The notes under the pieces were generated by a model. That model saw nothing but the letters and a program-made list of their open reading frames with translations, was not told where the DNA came from and made no database searches. Below, in pieces: positions 49,066 through 58,680 of a DNA stretch of 64,000 bases. Source of the DNA: Emmonsiellopsis sp. PD_33 (lineage: Eukaryota; Ascomycota; Eurotiomycetes; Onygenales; Ajellomycetaceae). Position 1 is the first letter of the stretch, and the number at the start of each line of letters is the position of its first letter. The translations under genes and the position numbers were made by a program. The stretch lies in NCBI GenBank assembly GCA_032988165.1, contig JANTQF010000111.1, positions 1-64,000 on the forward strand. Direction: 5' to 3'.

Positions 49066-50734
49066 ATGACTGTGCCCGATCGAGAACGCTTTTTGCAGTT
49101 GAAAGAGGCTAATAATGGGATATATAGTTTCGTCGAGGTGCCTTTATTGTCCCGTTTTCATCCCCCACCCTGGCCCCCCGAGCATTGAGCGAGTCGCATT
49201 TGTCACATTATTCCAATCAAAGAAAGTTGCTAACTCCTTGAAAGGACTTGCTGAAAAAGATTGACGAACTCGAACATGACGTCGAGGAAAATAAGATCCA
49301 CCTGGAGAAGGCGGAAGATTTAGTCACAATGTATCTCCAGCGCTCCAAGGATACGAAAGCGGAGTTGGCAAAGACACAGCAGAATATGGTAAGATTTCTC
49401 GACGCTCCGATCTTTCAGCGTGATAATATGTTTAATCGACTGACCATATCTTCATTTTTAGGAGTGTAATGCATTTGTGTCCGTTTTGGTTGATGGGGAT
49501 TCCATGAATGTATGGATTCAACTCTCCCGCATAAGATGTATCGGCTCAAGTGCCCAGTTAATGCTGATGTCGCGGTCCTAAATTAGTTCTTGGATGATTT
49601 GATAAAGGACGGTGAAGCAGGCGGCTTAGAAGCTGCACGACTCCTCGTCAATCATGTTACAGAGTACGTGCAAAACGAACTGATCGATCTTCGCCATGAC
49701 CTCACCGTTGTAATTCGTGTATATGCGAACATGAAAGGGCTGAGGAGGACATATAAAGACACGGGAATATTGGCCGACGAGGGTGACTTTGAATTCTTCG
49801 TTCGGGGTTTTAATATGGGGCATCCCATGTGCGATTTTATCGACGCAGGTGATGGCAAGGAATGCTCAGACGAAAAGATTCGAGGTCAGTTTCGTCCTCT
49901 TCAATATATCCGTGGGCCCCGCACTCACAGATTTCCCCAACAGAAACTTTCAAAATGCATGCTGGCAATGTACATTGTAAGCATATCGTGTTTGCAGGCT
50001 CAACCGATAACGGATATGCCCGCCTCCTCCGCCCTTACAGCAGTATAGAGTCCGTACGCGGCCGTACCACACTTCTTGAAGGACCGCCATTCGAAAGGGA
50101 GCTGGCAGAATTGCAAGACAAATTCCGCACTACCTCATTTCCGGCAGTGTTTCGCGATACTAAGCTCCCGCCAACCCGACGCGTTTCATTCTCTTCTGCC
50201 ATCACAAAAATACCGAACTCAAAACCACCCAGCTACGCATCTGCCGTATCAGTCAGCGGTTCCCCCCCTATGTACACTGGTTCTACTTCGGCCACGCCCC
50301 CGCCTATCGAGAGAACTCCTGGCTCACCTAACGGCTCTGCAAACGGGGCCAATGGCAATGGGAATGGCATCCCCGTGGCCATGGTACTGCGTAATAAAAA
50401 GGGACAACGCGTCGACTCGCCAATAAAACCCTCGCCGAGCATTATTGCCAGCCTCAAGTCGCGGAAGCTATGCAACCCATACCACCTGCTTGGTAATTGC
50501 CATTTCAACGCCTGCAAACATGAGCATGGAGAGCGATTGAATGGGAAGATGATGGACGCGCTGCGATATGTAGCGCGCCTCGCGCCCTGTCCCGCGGGTT
50601 TGGAATGTGATGATGAAAACTGTTATTCCGGCCATCGATGCCCGAACGATCCGTGCCACCGACCAAATTGCCATTTCCCGAAGGAAATGCATGGGGTCGA
50701 CACCAAGATTTGTAAGACCTGGAACGTTGTCTAG
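49066..50734 (+). CDS. CCCH zinc-finger protein with a candidate NYN/PIN-like nuclease-fold domain
   Basis: Five exons join in phase: 49066-49137, 49245-49388, 49462-49509, 49587-49884 and 49944-50734, giving 450 residues. Residues about 20-72 form a charged coiled coil. Residues 73-220 look like a compact alpha/beta domain with acidic residues where NYN/PIN nucleases keep theirs: FVSVLVDGD (Asp83, Asp85), FIDAGDGKECSDEKI (Asp174, Asp177, Asp183) and HIVFAGSTDNGYARLL (Asp209). A disordered Ser/Pro/Gly linker follows. The C-terminus has CCCH-type fingers: Cys364/373/378/His382, Cys403/409/414/His418 and a third Cys420/425/430 set with a nearby His. Such fungal proteins are annotated as CCCH DNA- or RNA-binding proteins; the nuclease idea is my inference from motif layout. 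Confidence 0.85.
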
Positions 50735-50926
50735 CAGGCTGGGGGATAATTTTCTCTCGTTGTTTGTGAAATAAGCAAACCCCAAGGGTATTGGTATTGG
50801 TTTTAGGTGCATTTTTTTCGAGGTTTCGTTCTGTTCGTCTGATTGTTGAAGAAAAGTGAATGTGATTTCGGCGGTAATGAGGGTTAAAATGCAGCTTGAA
50901 AATCTAAATGCAGAATAGTCATCCAC

Positions 50927-50934
50927 GATTTTTC
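50927..50934. repeat. left 8-bp target-site duplication GATTTTTC
   Basis: Identical to 51307-51314 on the other side of the foldback element, in direct orientation. Confidence 0.8.
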
Positions 50935-51306
50935 GGGCATTGATATCTACAGGGATAATCTGGCTATCGACAGGGAAACCAAGATACATTAAGGTAAATT
51001 ATACATAGAATTACAGCATCATGCCTCTCTGGCAAACAGTCTTCATCTCTTATTAGAATCTCTCCATAATAAGTATACCTTTACTTTTTAAAAGGTGTAT
51101 AGAGGTAGGTGCTAGTGCAGGAGATATCTATACATGAGATCTCTACTTGACTAGTAGTGAGTTAGAGAAGGCTAGAAGCTGGCCCTGAGAATATGTAGAT
51201 AATGTAGGTAGTGCTTTCTTGATAGGCATGGTTCTGTAATTCTATGTATAATTTACCTTTAGTTTCCCTGTAGATAGCCAGACTATCCCTGTATCTATCC
51301 ATGCCT
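50935..51306. mobile_element. 372-bp foldback MITE (hAT-like by 8-bp target duplication)
   Basis: The left arm (50935-51025) is an inverted copy of the right arm (51225-51306), with long identical blocks such as GGTAAATTATACATAGAATT, GGCTATC and ACAGGGAAAC. The left arm carries a 12-nt insertion. Both arms start and end with a GGCAT-type motif. An 8-bp direct repeat, GATTTTTC, borders the element on both sides (50927-50934 and 51307-51314). The interior of about 200 bp has no coding capacity, so it would need a transposase supplied in trans. Eight-base duplications are typical of hAT elements; the terminal bases (GGG versus AGG) are not diagnostic. Confidence 0.85.
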
Positions 51307-51314
51307 GATTTTTC
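51307..51314. repeat. right 8-bp target-site duplication GATTTTTC
   Basis: Direct repeat of 50927-50934, directly abutting the right end of the foldback element. Confidence 0.8.
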
Positions 51315-51529
51315 CTGCAAACCACCTTCACTGTATCCATTGCCACTACTCCTCCTTCGGCGAGCCTTTGCTGGGCCATAGGTTTTCTCAATCTAATACA
51401 CATCCCCGAACAAATCCAAAGGGATATAATAGTAGAACCCATCACGTCTCGCTCTCCACACCGGAGTCCCAATCACTAGAAGTTACTTCCCACCACTAAC
51501 TACTACCTCGGCGATCCCACTTAGCCCGA

Positions 51530-52849
51530 TTAAGGCGGCATTCGACTTGGCGAAGACCCCAGTTGGCTGGGTGGTGATGACAGACTTGAGAAAGATGAAA
51601 AGGTTCCAACCTGGCTCCGCGGAGTTGATGGTCGTTGATGAGACTGTTCCGATATGATATCCCCGTCTGCTAGTTTGTCTCTGAAAATTCCTGTCGATGT
51701 GTGGCGATAACCGCCTTGGGTCGGTATCCAAGAATTAAGTCGAGGGTAGTCCCGGCCGACAAATGTATCACAACCTGGTGCCGCAGCCAGCATATGAATC
51801 CACCACAGGGCAAGCTTGACAGTAAGCATTCCTGGGCCATGATTGCTCCAAGGAATGCTCTTCATTTCGACTGGTTGATATTCAAGCCATTGGCTGTTAT
51901 CCTGGTATGAATCGGTCATCATATCTGTATGCGAGGATAATGATGACTCTCGAGATCGCCCAGATACTCCATCATCAATCGACATTTTACTGGTATTCGA
52001 AGCTAGGGAGATGTTGGGTTGGTGCGATCGAAAAGCTGGGGGCCTGGGCCGTGATACCGCTGCTCGTGGGGATCGTTTGCCAGCAATTCCCGATTCGATC
52101 CTCTCCCTTGAGAGTCGCATAACAGCAAGTTCTTGCTGAGTGATCAGATACCCGTATCGCGTACCCCAGTTTTCCCCGCAGTATTCAAGCACCTGCGCAA
52201 TGGGCCACAGATAGAACCTCGCGTTGATATCTCTTCTAGAGTGCCACTTGGTGGAAAGTTTTGTCTCCCCTGGGCAGCGATTGACATGATGTACCCCATC
52301 CGCAGCCCGAACCGCACCTGCCCAATCTGGGAATATAGTGTCTGACTTCACTTGGTTTGACTTTGCATCGGAGCGGTTTGATGATCCCTTCATTCTCTCG
52401 GATACGACCTGCCCGGGCGTTTCTAGAGAAGCTTGCCGAGTTGTGGTTCCCCCAGGAAAATTTTGCGCCATCGTGGCACGCCCTCCACGTGTCATTTCGA
52501 TGACTTTGTCCTCGTTATCCGGAAAATGTTTCTCCCAAACTTCTTTCAAGCTAAAGTTGACCGCAGAGACTACTGCTCGCGTCAACAAGTGTTCCAATGA
52601 GTCTTCATCCCAAATTTCCAGCTCAACCATCGTCAGACTCGGGGATATGTCAGGGCATGGCTCGGGCCTACTTCCACGCAAAATGTCGCCATAACAAGCT
52701 AAAAGAGTATCAAGCGTAAAGTCGGTCCAATCTTCGATCCTCACATCGTTCTCAGGCTCCTTTTCAGTGGGCAGGCCTGTTTTGGAGTTTCCATTGTTGA
52801 TTTTGGGATTTGGCTCGGTCAGATAGTCAAGTAGAGTATACGAAGGCAT
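51530..52849 (-). CDS. unknown protein with candidate PD-(D/E)XK-like core
   Basis: A single exon of 439 residues from ATG 52849; an upstream in-frame ATG at 52906 is less likely. I do not recognise a named family with certainty. Residues 70-110 form a helix-rich segment. Residues 172-250 look like a restriction-endonuclease-type core: FPDWAG (Asp175), then about 20 residues later CPGETKLSTKW (Glu195-Thr-Lys197), then a helix WPIAQVLEYC and RYGYLITQQELAVMRLSRE. The D...ExK spacing and a following Gln fit PD-(D/E)XK enzymes. A disordered Ser-rich segment and a final Trp-containing part end the protein. There is no signal peptide or membrane span. Related-looking fungal proteins often sit near kinase-fold genes such as the one at 54207. 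The nuclease fold is an inference. Confidence 0.72.
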   Translation of the reverse strand: MPSYTLLDYLTEPNPKINNGNSKTGLPTEKEPENDVRIEDWTDFTLDTLLACYGDILRGSRPEPCPDISPSLTMVELEIWDEDSLEHLLTRAVVSAVNFSLKEVWEKHFPDNEDKVIEMTRGGRATMAQNFPGGTTTRQASLETPGQVVSERMKGSSNRSDAKSNQVKSDTIFPDWAGAVRAADGVHHVNRCPGETKLSTKWHSRRDINARFYLWPIAQVLEYCGENWGTRYGYLITQQELAVMRLSRERIESGIAGKRSPRAAVSRPRPPAFRSHQPNISLASNTSKMSIDDGVSGRSRESSLSSHTDMMTDSYQDNSQWLEYQPVEMKSIPWSNHGPGMLTVKLALWWIHMLAAAPGCDTFVGRDYPRLNSWIPTQGGYRHTSTGIFRDKLADGDIISEQSHQRPSTPRSQVGTFSSFSSLSSPPSQLGSSPSRMPP

Positions 52850-54206
52850 AGTGATATGCTGAAGGACTAGAACGAACCAACGCGTGATAGGATAAGGGAT
52901 GTGCACACTTGCAATGTAACGGTAGAGAGGGCGATGGTCAAAGTTGATGAAGTTATCACAGTTGATAACGAAATGCTTTATGCCCGAAGAAAGAAGAGAG
53001 TAGGTTCACTGTTATAGAATCATTGAAGTCGGGAATTGACATCCTATTTATATGGGTTTCTCATTCGCGTCGCAGGCATAAATGAGCACTGAAACCATCA
53101 CTTGGCTCAGGGTAACCACCACTGCCATTTCAGGATGGCTTACCGCCGCTATGGTCATTCTTAAAACGTCCTGGGGGCGGGGGGGAGAGAAAGAGCGAGA
53201 GGCGAGCCGTGGCAGATTTCCAGGCGCTCACCAATGAATAAAACAGGGGTAATCATGTTCCAAAGGCCAAAAATACCAACTGAGACCTGAAACGGCGGCA
53301 TAGTGGTTGAGATACTCCAATCCATGCTAGGACTCTAATAATGATAATGAGGAGGAGGACGATAGGTAAAGACGCCTCCATGGTCATAAGCAGCGAATTG
53401 AAGAGTAGATGATATTAAAACCGCAGCCAGTGAATTGCCTGCTACCAATAAGCGCCCTAGTATTAACCAGGCAAACATCCGTGCCTTGTAGCATGAGAGC
53501 ATGCTAGCCAAATAATCTCGTCGTTGTAGTTAGAGATGGCTTAAAGGGTTGGACCAGAGATTTTGTCTTTTGTGAAACTTGACGGCGCAGCATATTCATA
53601 CGTCCAGCGGCTATTTAAGTGAAAACCATGCAAGCGCCCAGGAAGCAAGAACAAAGTGAATTAAAACTGATTTTAACTAAGATTCTCACGGTCCTATGAT
53701 CTTTGGTTTATTGACATTTGCTTCCGGACATTATCTATGTTGATCATTCGGAGTGGGCGCCTACATTGATGACAACTGACTATCTTCAAGCCCCAATTGG
53801 AACTCTTCCAAAAAGCTGCCTTGTTGAAGAGGAGATACATGATTGGCAGGACTAGGAGAGGTGGAGAAAGGAAGTAAATGCTAAACACAGGGTTGACATC
53901 TGTCTTGGCTATACATAGGTTGACCATCGTGTAAATATTGATATTTTTTTTATGTCACTGGGGTTCTCACTGGCTCTTGAGACTTTGGACAGCTAAAATG
54001 TTACAAAAGCGGGAGGGATTCCTTAATTTCTTCTTATTAAATGAGTGCGTCAGTGTATTTGTTCATCCGCTCTGTACTTTCTCAGACAAAGGCTATACGA
54101 GCTCGTATCCAGGCGGGAATGGAATTTTGCAAGAGTCGAATTCCCCCACAGCTTGAAACGGTAAGATTTGATGGTAGGGGTCTATGAGTGGGATAGGACT
54201 CAGTAA
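52850..54206. other. 1.36-kb intergenic region
   Basis: The promoter of the PD-(D/E)XK-like gene and the 3' flank of the kinase-like gene. A G-run lies at 53170-53190. Short open frames (for example 53694-53927) carry no known motif. Confidence 0.5.
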
Positions 54207-55204
54207 CTACATGGCTTTGTCACTGATATGTTCGTTCGTCGTAGCGTCGGGTTTCCGCCGTTGGTTTAATTCTTCCTGCCGTTTCTTTCTCATTTCCGCT
54301 GCCTCGGCGATATATTCCTTGAGTCGCTCGTTGACAGAAGTCTCAATGATGGATCCATCCCGAACAGATATGTCCCAACTGGTCCCATATTTATCAAAGT
54401 GGGCGAACCATTCTCTCCGGGATGTATCCGACCAAAGGCGGCGAACATAGGGATAAGTACGGACTCTCCCCAGGTCAACCAAAAATGAACCACGGTAATT
54501 GGGCGGCCCAATATCACTGGGCCATAGCAGAGCCTTGCGAGCGATTTCCATCTTGCGGCGTATTTCGGGAATATGGCCAAGGGTGAGCTCCTCGGCTATG
54601 TAGTCCTTGACGATTGCCCAGTGGTCGTACTCATGACGAAGTTTCCAGAGCCCGAGAGATTTTATCTGATCGTGACTGAGTTTCATCCACCCGTGGCATT
54701 TGACTGCCCAAGTACCGTTTTCTCCCATGCTGTCCAGACGGGCAAAGGCGCGGCATTCGTGGACGAAAGATGCTGTCATGATTTGATTTTTCTCGTGGAG
54801 CCCAAGGCTCTTCCGCCCACGGTATACCCAGCGTTCGAACTAGACATCAACAGTTAGAATTGATGAACATGTGTGAGACTTTCAGTTTTCGTCACATGCA
54901 CGGAGAATAGGCATGTATTCGATATGAATGCATTGCCTGGTCATTTGTAGGAAATAATACTAGTATCCAGCATGTGCACTCAAAAAAGAAGAACTCCCCA
55001 ACATACGAGTTTCAAAGCATAAGTCTCCCCTTCTATTTCGACACGATAAACCACTCCTTCTCCACCCTCTCCTAGCAATTCGCGAAGCTTAATCTTTTTG
55101 TCATGATGGAGGAAACGACGGAGCTGAGGTTTCGTTTTTCTCTTGCGCTCTGGGTGATCCATCGGGAGCTCAGAAAGAAAACGCCCTATCATAGAGTCAT
55201 CCAT
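54207..55204 (-). CDS. FTA2-like / protein-kinase-fold protein
   Basis: Exons 55204-55007 and 54839-54207 join in phase 0 and give 276 residues. The N-terminus has a kinase-like Gly-rich loop, LGEGGEGVVYRV, followed by GETYALKL, whose Lys is the usual ATP-binding lysine. The second exon continues the small lobe and a reduced large lobe (HECRAFARL, CHGWMKLS, IVKDYIAEE, SFLVDLGRVRTYP). No HRD catalytic loop is visible, and DLG is the nearest match to DFG. This pattern fits the fungal proteins annotated as kinetochore Sim4 subunit FTA2-like, which are probably pseudokinases or divergent kinases. The C-terminus is a basic coiled coil (EYIAEAAEMRKKRQEELNQ). Function is unknown. Confidence 0.78.
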
Positions 55205-55965
55205 AGGTATGTTTGGTGGATTTGTGGATATCTGAATCGAAGATAACTATGTGGTGGGGCGAAAGCTCGATGGACCGATGGGATGGGGTTGATGTAAGTC
55301 GGATGCGTGTTGGTTGCCTGGAAGCTGCGTGAAATAAGGAATACAATGCAGTATGTTTCCGCAGAGGAAGATGGAGTAAACCAGTGATATCACAGCTATT
55401 GTTTTCCATTGCAATATCAACCAACCATGGCAATTGAGAGTCCTTGAAGCATCGGATTGGAACGGATTGGAACTCGGAGGTTAATTTAAGATTATTTTGC
55501 TTACCAAGCTAGCTAGTCAACTACAAGCAAACACTGCAAACACCAGCTTGTTGAAATATCCATCGCCCTCAGCCAGCATAACAACATTTTTCTACACACT
55601 CTAGGGCGGGGAGTGGATGGCCTTGAGGATGATCATCCATCGCTTGTCATCTTTAGGGTTTCGAGAATACTAACATTATTAACTAACCCCCAGAAGTCTA
55701 ACGGCAGTTTCCTCGGGCCTCCTATCATATCTGATCCACCATCCATAACGTTATGCTGGATGACAACACTTGACAGGAACAACATAGGCATCCATAACAT
55801 TTAGAGATATATAAAGGACACATTTCCAGCTACTGAGATGCAATTATATACAATTTAACCACTATCAATCCCATCTGCTAAACATTAATCTTTCCACACC
55901 CTCCCTCAACAGCCATATTCCCTCATACAAACATCCATCCACCTACCCCCGAATAACCCAATCCA
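55205..55965. other. bidirectional promoter region
   Basis: It separates the divergent kinase-like and MAPEG genes. A plus-strand TATATAAAG lies at 55808-55816, about 150 nt before the MAPEG start. No gene is supported. Confidence 0.5.
55808..55816 (+). promoter_or_regulatory. candidate TATA box of the MAPEG gene
   Basis: TATATAAAG lies about 150 nt upstream of ATG 55966. Confidence 0.4.
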
Positions 55966-56640
55966 ATGTCATCAACCATGCAATCTACAACCACCAACTG
56001 GTCCATGCACTCCATCGTGGGAGTTTACATGCTCGGACTGGCTCCAGACGCATACTATCTCGTCAAAATGGCCGCGAATCGGCAGATGTCCAATGTCATG
56101 TACGACTTCCAAGGTTTCGATTCAAACCACCAGACATTATATACATAAACCACCCTTCACAAAAAAACAATATCAGATCAAGCTAACCAGCCAATCCCCA
56201 GGCCCCGCGAGCACTTCGAAACCCTCCGCACCAAACTTCCCGCCGAGACCTTTAACAAACTCGCCCGCGCCCGCGGCGCCCATCTAAATGCGCTTGAGAG
56301 TTTTCCTCTCTTCGCAGCTGCCATGGTATGTACACACGCCCCCCATCCAGCTAAAATACAAACACCGTGTTTCCCTTCCCCCCCTTTTTGTCTTTTTCAG
56401 CTTTGACCCCCCACTAACGAATTACCACAGCTTGCCGGAAACGTTGCAAAACTCCCCGCAAGTGATCTGAACCTGATCGCGGCGGAGTATGTCGGTGCAC
56501 GCGTCTTGTACACGGCGCTGTACATGGGTGTCAAGTCGGAGGCGGCAAGCTATTTGCGGACGGGAGTGTGGGCTTGGAGTATTGGGCTGCCGATTTGGGG
56601 GCTTATTAAGGCGGGGAGGGCGATGGCGGAGATTGATTGA
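55966..56640 (+). CDS. MAPEG-family membrane protein
   Basis: Exons 55966-56099, 56202-56325 and 56431-56640 join in phase and give 155 residues. The exon 1/2 join uses a GTACGA donor that rebuilds SNVMPREHFETL, the family's conserved loop. Further landmarks are ARARGAHLNALESFPLFAAAM (the N-A-x-E-x-x-P-x-F core of the family), AEYVGARVLYTALYMG and a C-terminal hydrophobic span. Four membrane segments are expected. MAPEG proteins include microsomal glutathione transferases and leukotriene-C4-synthase-like enzymes; the endoplasmic reticulum is the usual site. The exact activity is unknown. A GST-like gene lies 4.6 kb downstream. Confidence 0.9.
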
Positions 56641-57224
56641 GTGCGAAATGTGGGGAGAAGAGAGAGGAGGCGGGTTGTAAGTGGGGATATGAATATTGTA
56701 TAGATGGGGGTGACTTATAAAGGGGTAGGACTGGTTTTGGGGTTTGTTTTTTGTTATTCCTGGGTGCTGGGTGGTTAGACCCATCTCTTGTAAAATATAC
56801 GCAAAGAAAGAATTTTTGGACTTCCAAGAATAATTTTGAATATTTTTCCCTTGCCATTTTTGTATCTCTATAATAAAAAAGCACGGAAAATGCCGTTACC
56901 CGGAGACGGACAACAAGAAGAACGGGAAGCAGGCGAGGAGTGGAAAAGGAGGTGAAGAATATTGAAGAAGAGTGGAAGAAAATCCCATCAATTCGCCGCT
57001 GAACATGCAGTTGAATATCTCTGAATATGCCGAGTAGAAAAATAAAACAGAGAAAAGGTTCCATATATGTATGGGTTAGGTTGATTCTAACGGCTTTCGC
57101 GCATAGACGATTGTTCTGTGTAGTAAAATTAGCCCTCGAAGTAGAAACACAATTCTCAAAAAAAATACCGCAGGGAAACCCATGAGTAATGGGCATGAGG
57201 AGGGGAAATAGAGTTGATTACAAC
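56641..57224. other. intergenic between convergent genes
   Basis: The shared 3' flank of the MAPEG and methyltransferase genes. No gene is supported. Confidence 0.5.
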
Positions 57225-58680
57225 TTACAGTTCATAATATACGTGAGTTTTTCGGTTGTATATTGCCTTCTTCGTTTCCCTGAGGAGTGCGCGAACCTTC
57301 TCAACGGACCACTATCACACCATATTGCAACTTGATTAGGTCCCATTGGCTTGAGGGGAGGAAATAGAGTGGAGAGTAAATAGGAACGAGGTTAATAAAT
57401 CTCACTCGAACTTACCCCGAGATGCCTCGTTCCGTTAGCCATTGCCCAACCCTCCATACCATGTTCCCAAAAGTCGCGATTCCACTTCCCAATATCCTGC
57501 ATCCGCGGATCCGAACTCCACTGTCCAATAGGCCATTTGTACTTCTTCTCCACAACATCCACAAACCCTGCTGCTTCTATATTCTGCTTCATGGTTTCTG
57601 TCACATCCAGTGGCTTTTTCATCGCACGCGCGGAGTCGCGAGCGAACTTTTCCCAGGTGTAGAAAATAGAGTCCGGGGGCAAAGTGCCATCATCGCAACG
57701 AGGCGATATTCCGGCTTCGGCTTGCTCGATGTAGCCACCGGGAGTAAGGTGGCTGTTTTCGTGTCAGCTCATAGTTTTATCGTAGGGTAATAGTTGATCG
57801 GATGAAGTTAAAGGCGGGTTGTGCGGGTTGTAGGTAATGAGGAGAGAGCACCGGTAAGACTTACTCATAACAGTCCTTATACAGCTTTGCCCAGTCGCCA
57901 ACGCTTCCATATAACCCTCTGATATGGATGTATTCAAACCGCTCTCTTGTGTCTGGTGGATAGGTCCATTCCGAGCAGAAATCATCAACCTCGAAGCGGA
58001 GGTTTGGTTGTACTGTATTCTCCCAAACAGGGGAAAGATCGGTTCCTATGCATAAATGTATTAAAGGAATGTTTTGGATAGCCAAATGTATTGAACACTA
58101 ACCTATCACATTCGACTTGGGGAATTGGTCCGCAAAATCCCTAGACACACTGTTAATAAACAGGAAGTAGGGATAAAACTGCATTTGAGACATACATAGC
58201 CCATAGTCCCCTGCCAGTCCCGAGATCGAGGACATTTTGTGGATCCGATATAGGGGCGAGGAAGAGTTTGTCTTGTAAAGTAAGACAGTAAAGATGGTGT
58301 CTGTGACGGAGGTCAACATATTTACTCCATTTCTTAGGTATCTTTAATGTGGCATCGAGACCTACGTTACTGTCTGGTGGTAGCTGTCTGCCTCATCGTT
58401 GGGTCCCCAGTAGGCGCCATCCCCTACGAAACGTTAACTTAATATCTAAAACCTGATGGGCGAGAGACGTCTCGTGTGGATGGGAAGGCGCACTATAGCT
58501 ATGATATCTTCTGCCGTTCTCGTAACGCCAGCATTGAGGGGAAGACGCAACCGTTTTGGCTCTATCAAAATAGATCAATTAGGATTTTTGGCAATTTTTG
58601 ACGGATACTGCGATATTATAGTAATGATTTTGAAAGGGCGACGTACGATACTTCGCATCCAATCTCTTGATATTCTCCAT
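57225..58680 (-). CDS. SAM-dependent methyltransferase (TAM/LaeA-like class)
   Basis: Eight exons join in phase: 58680-58647, 58559-58494, 58423-58371, 58332-58196, 58140-58103, 58045-57865, 57752-57416 and 57311-57225, giving 310 residues, normal for the family. Landmarks in order: YENGRRYHSYRDGAYWGPND, the SAM loop NVLDLGTGRGLWA, DFADQFPKSNVIGTDLSP, LRFEVDDFCSEWTY, FEYIHIRGLYGSVGDW, HLTPGGYIEQAEAG and a C-terminal WSVEKVRALLRET. This class includes LaeA-like regulators and many secondary-metabolism methyltransferases; the substrate is unknown. The 38-nt intron 58333-58370 is very short, and the exon 1/2 acceptor is an AGAG doublet, so the 5' half needs transcript support. Confidence 0.85.

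Larger units (their letters stand above)
50735..51529. other. intergenic region hosting a MITE
   Basis: The shared 3' flank of the CCCH gene and the minus-strand PD-(D/E)XK-like gene. Most of it is the foldback element at 50935-51306; no gene is supported. Confidence 0.7.
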
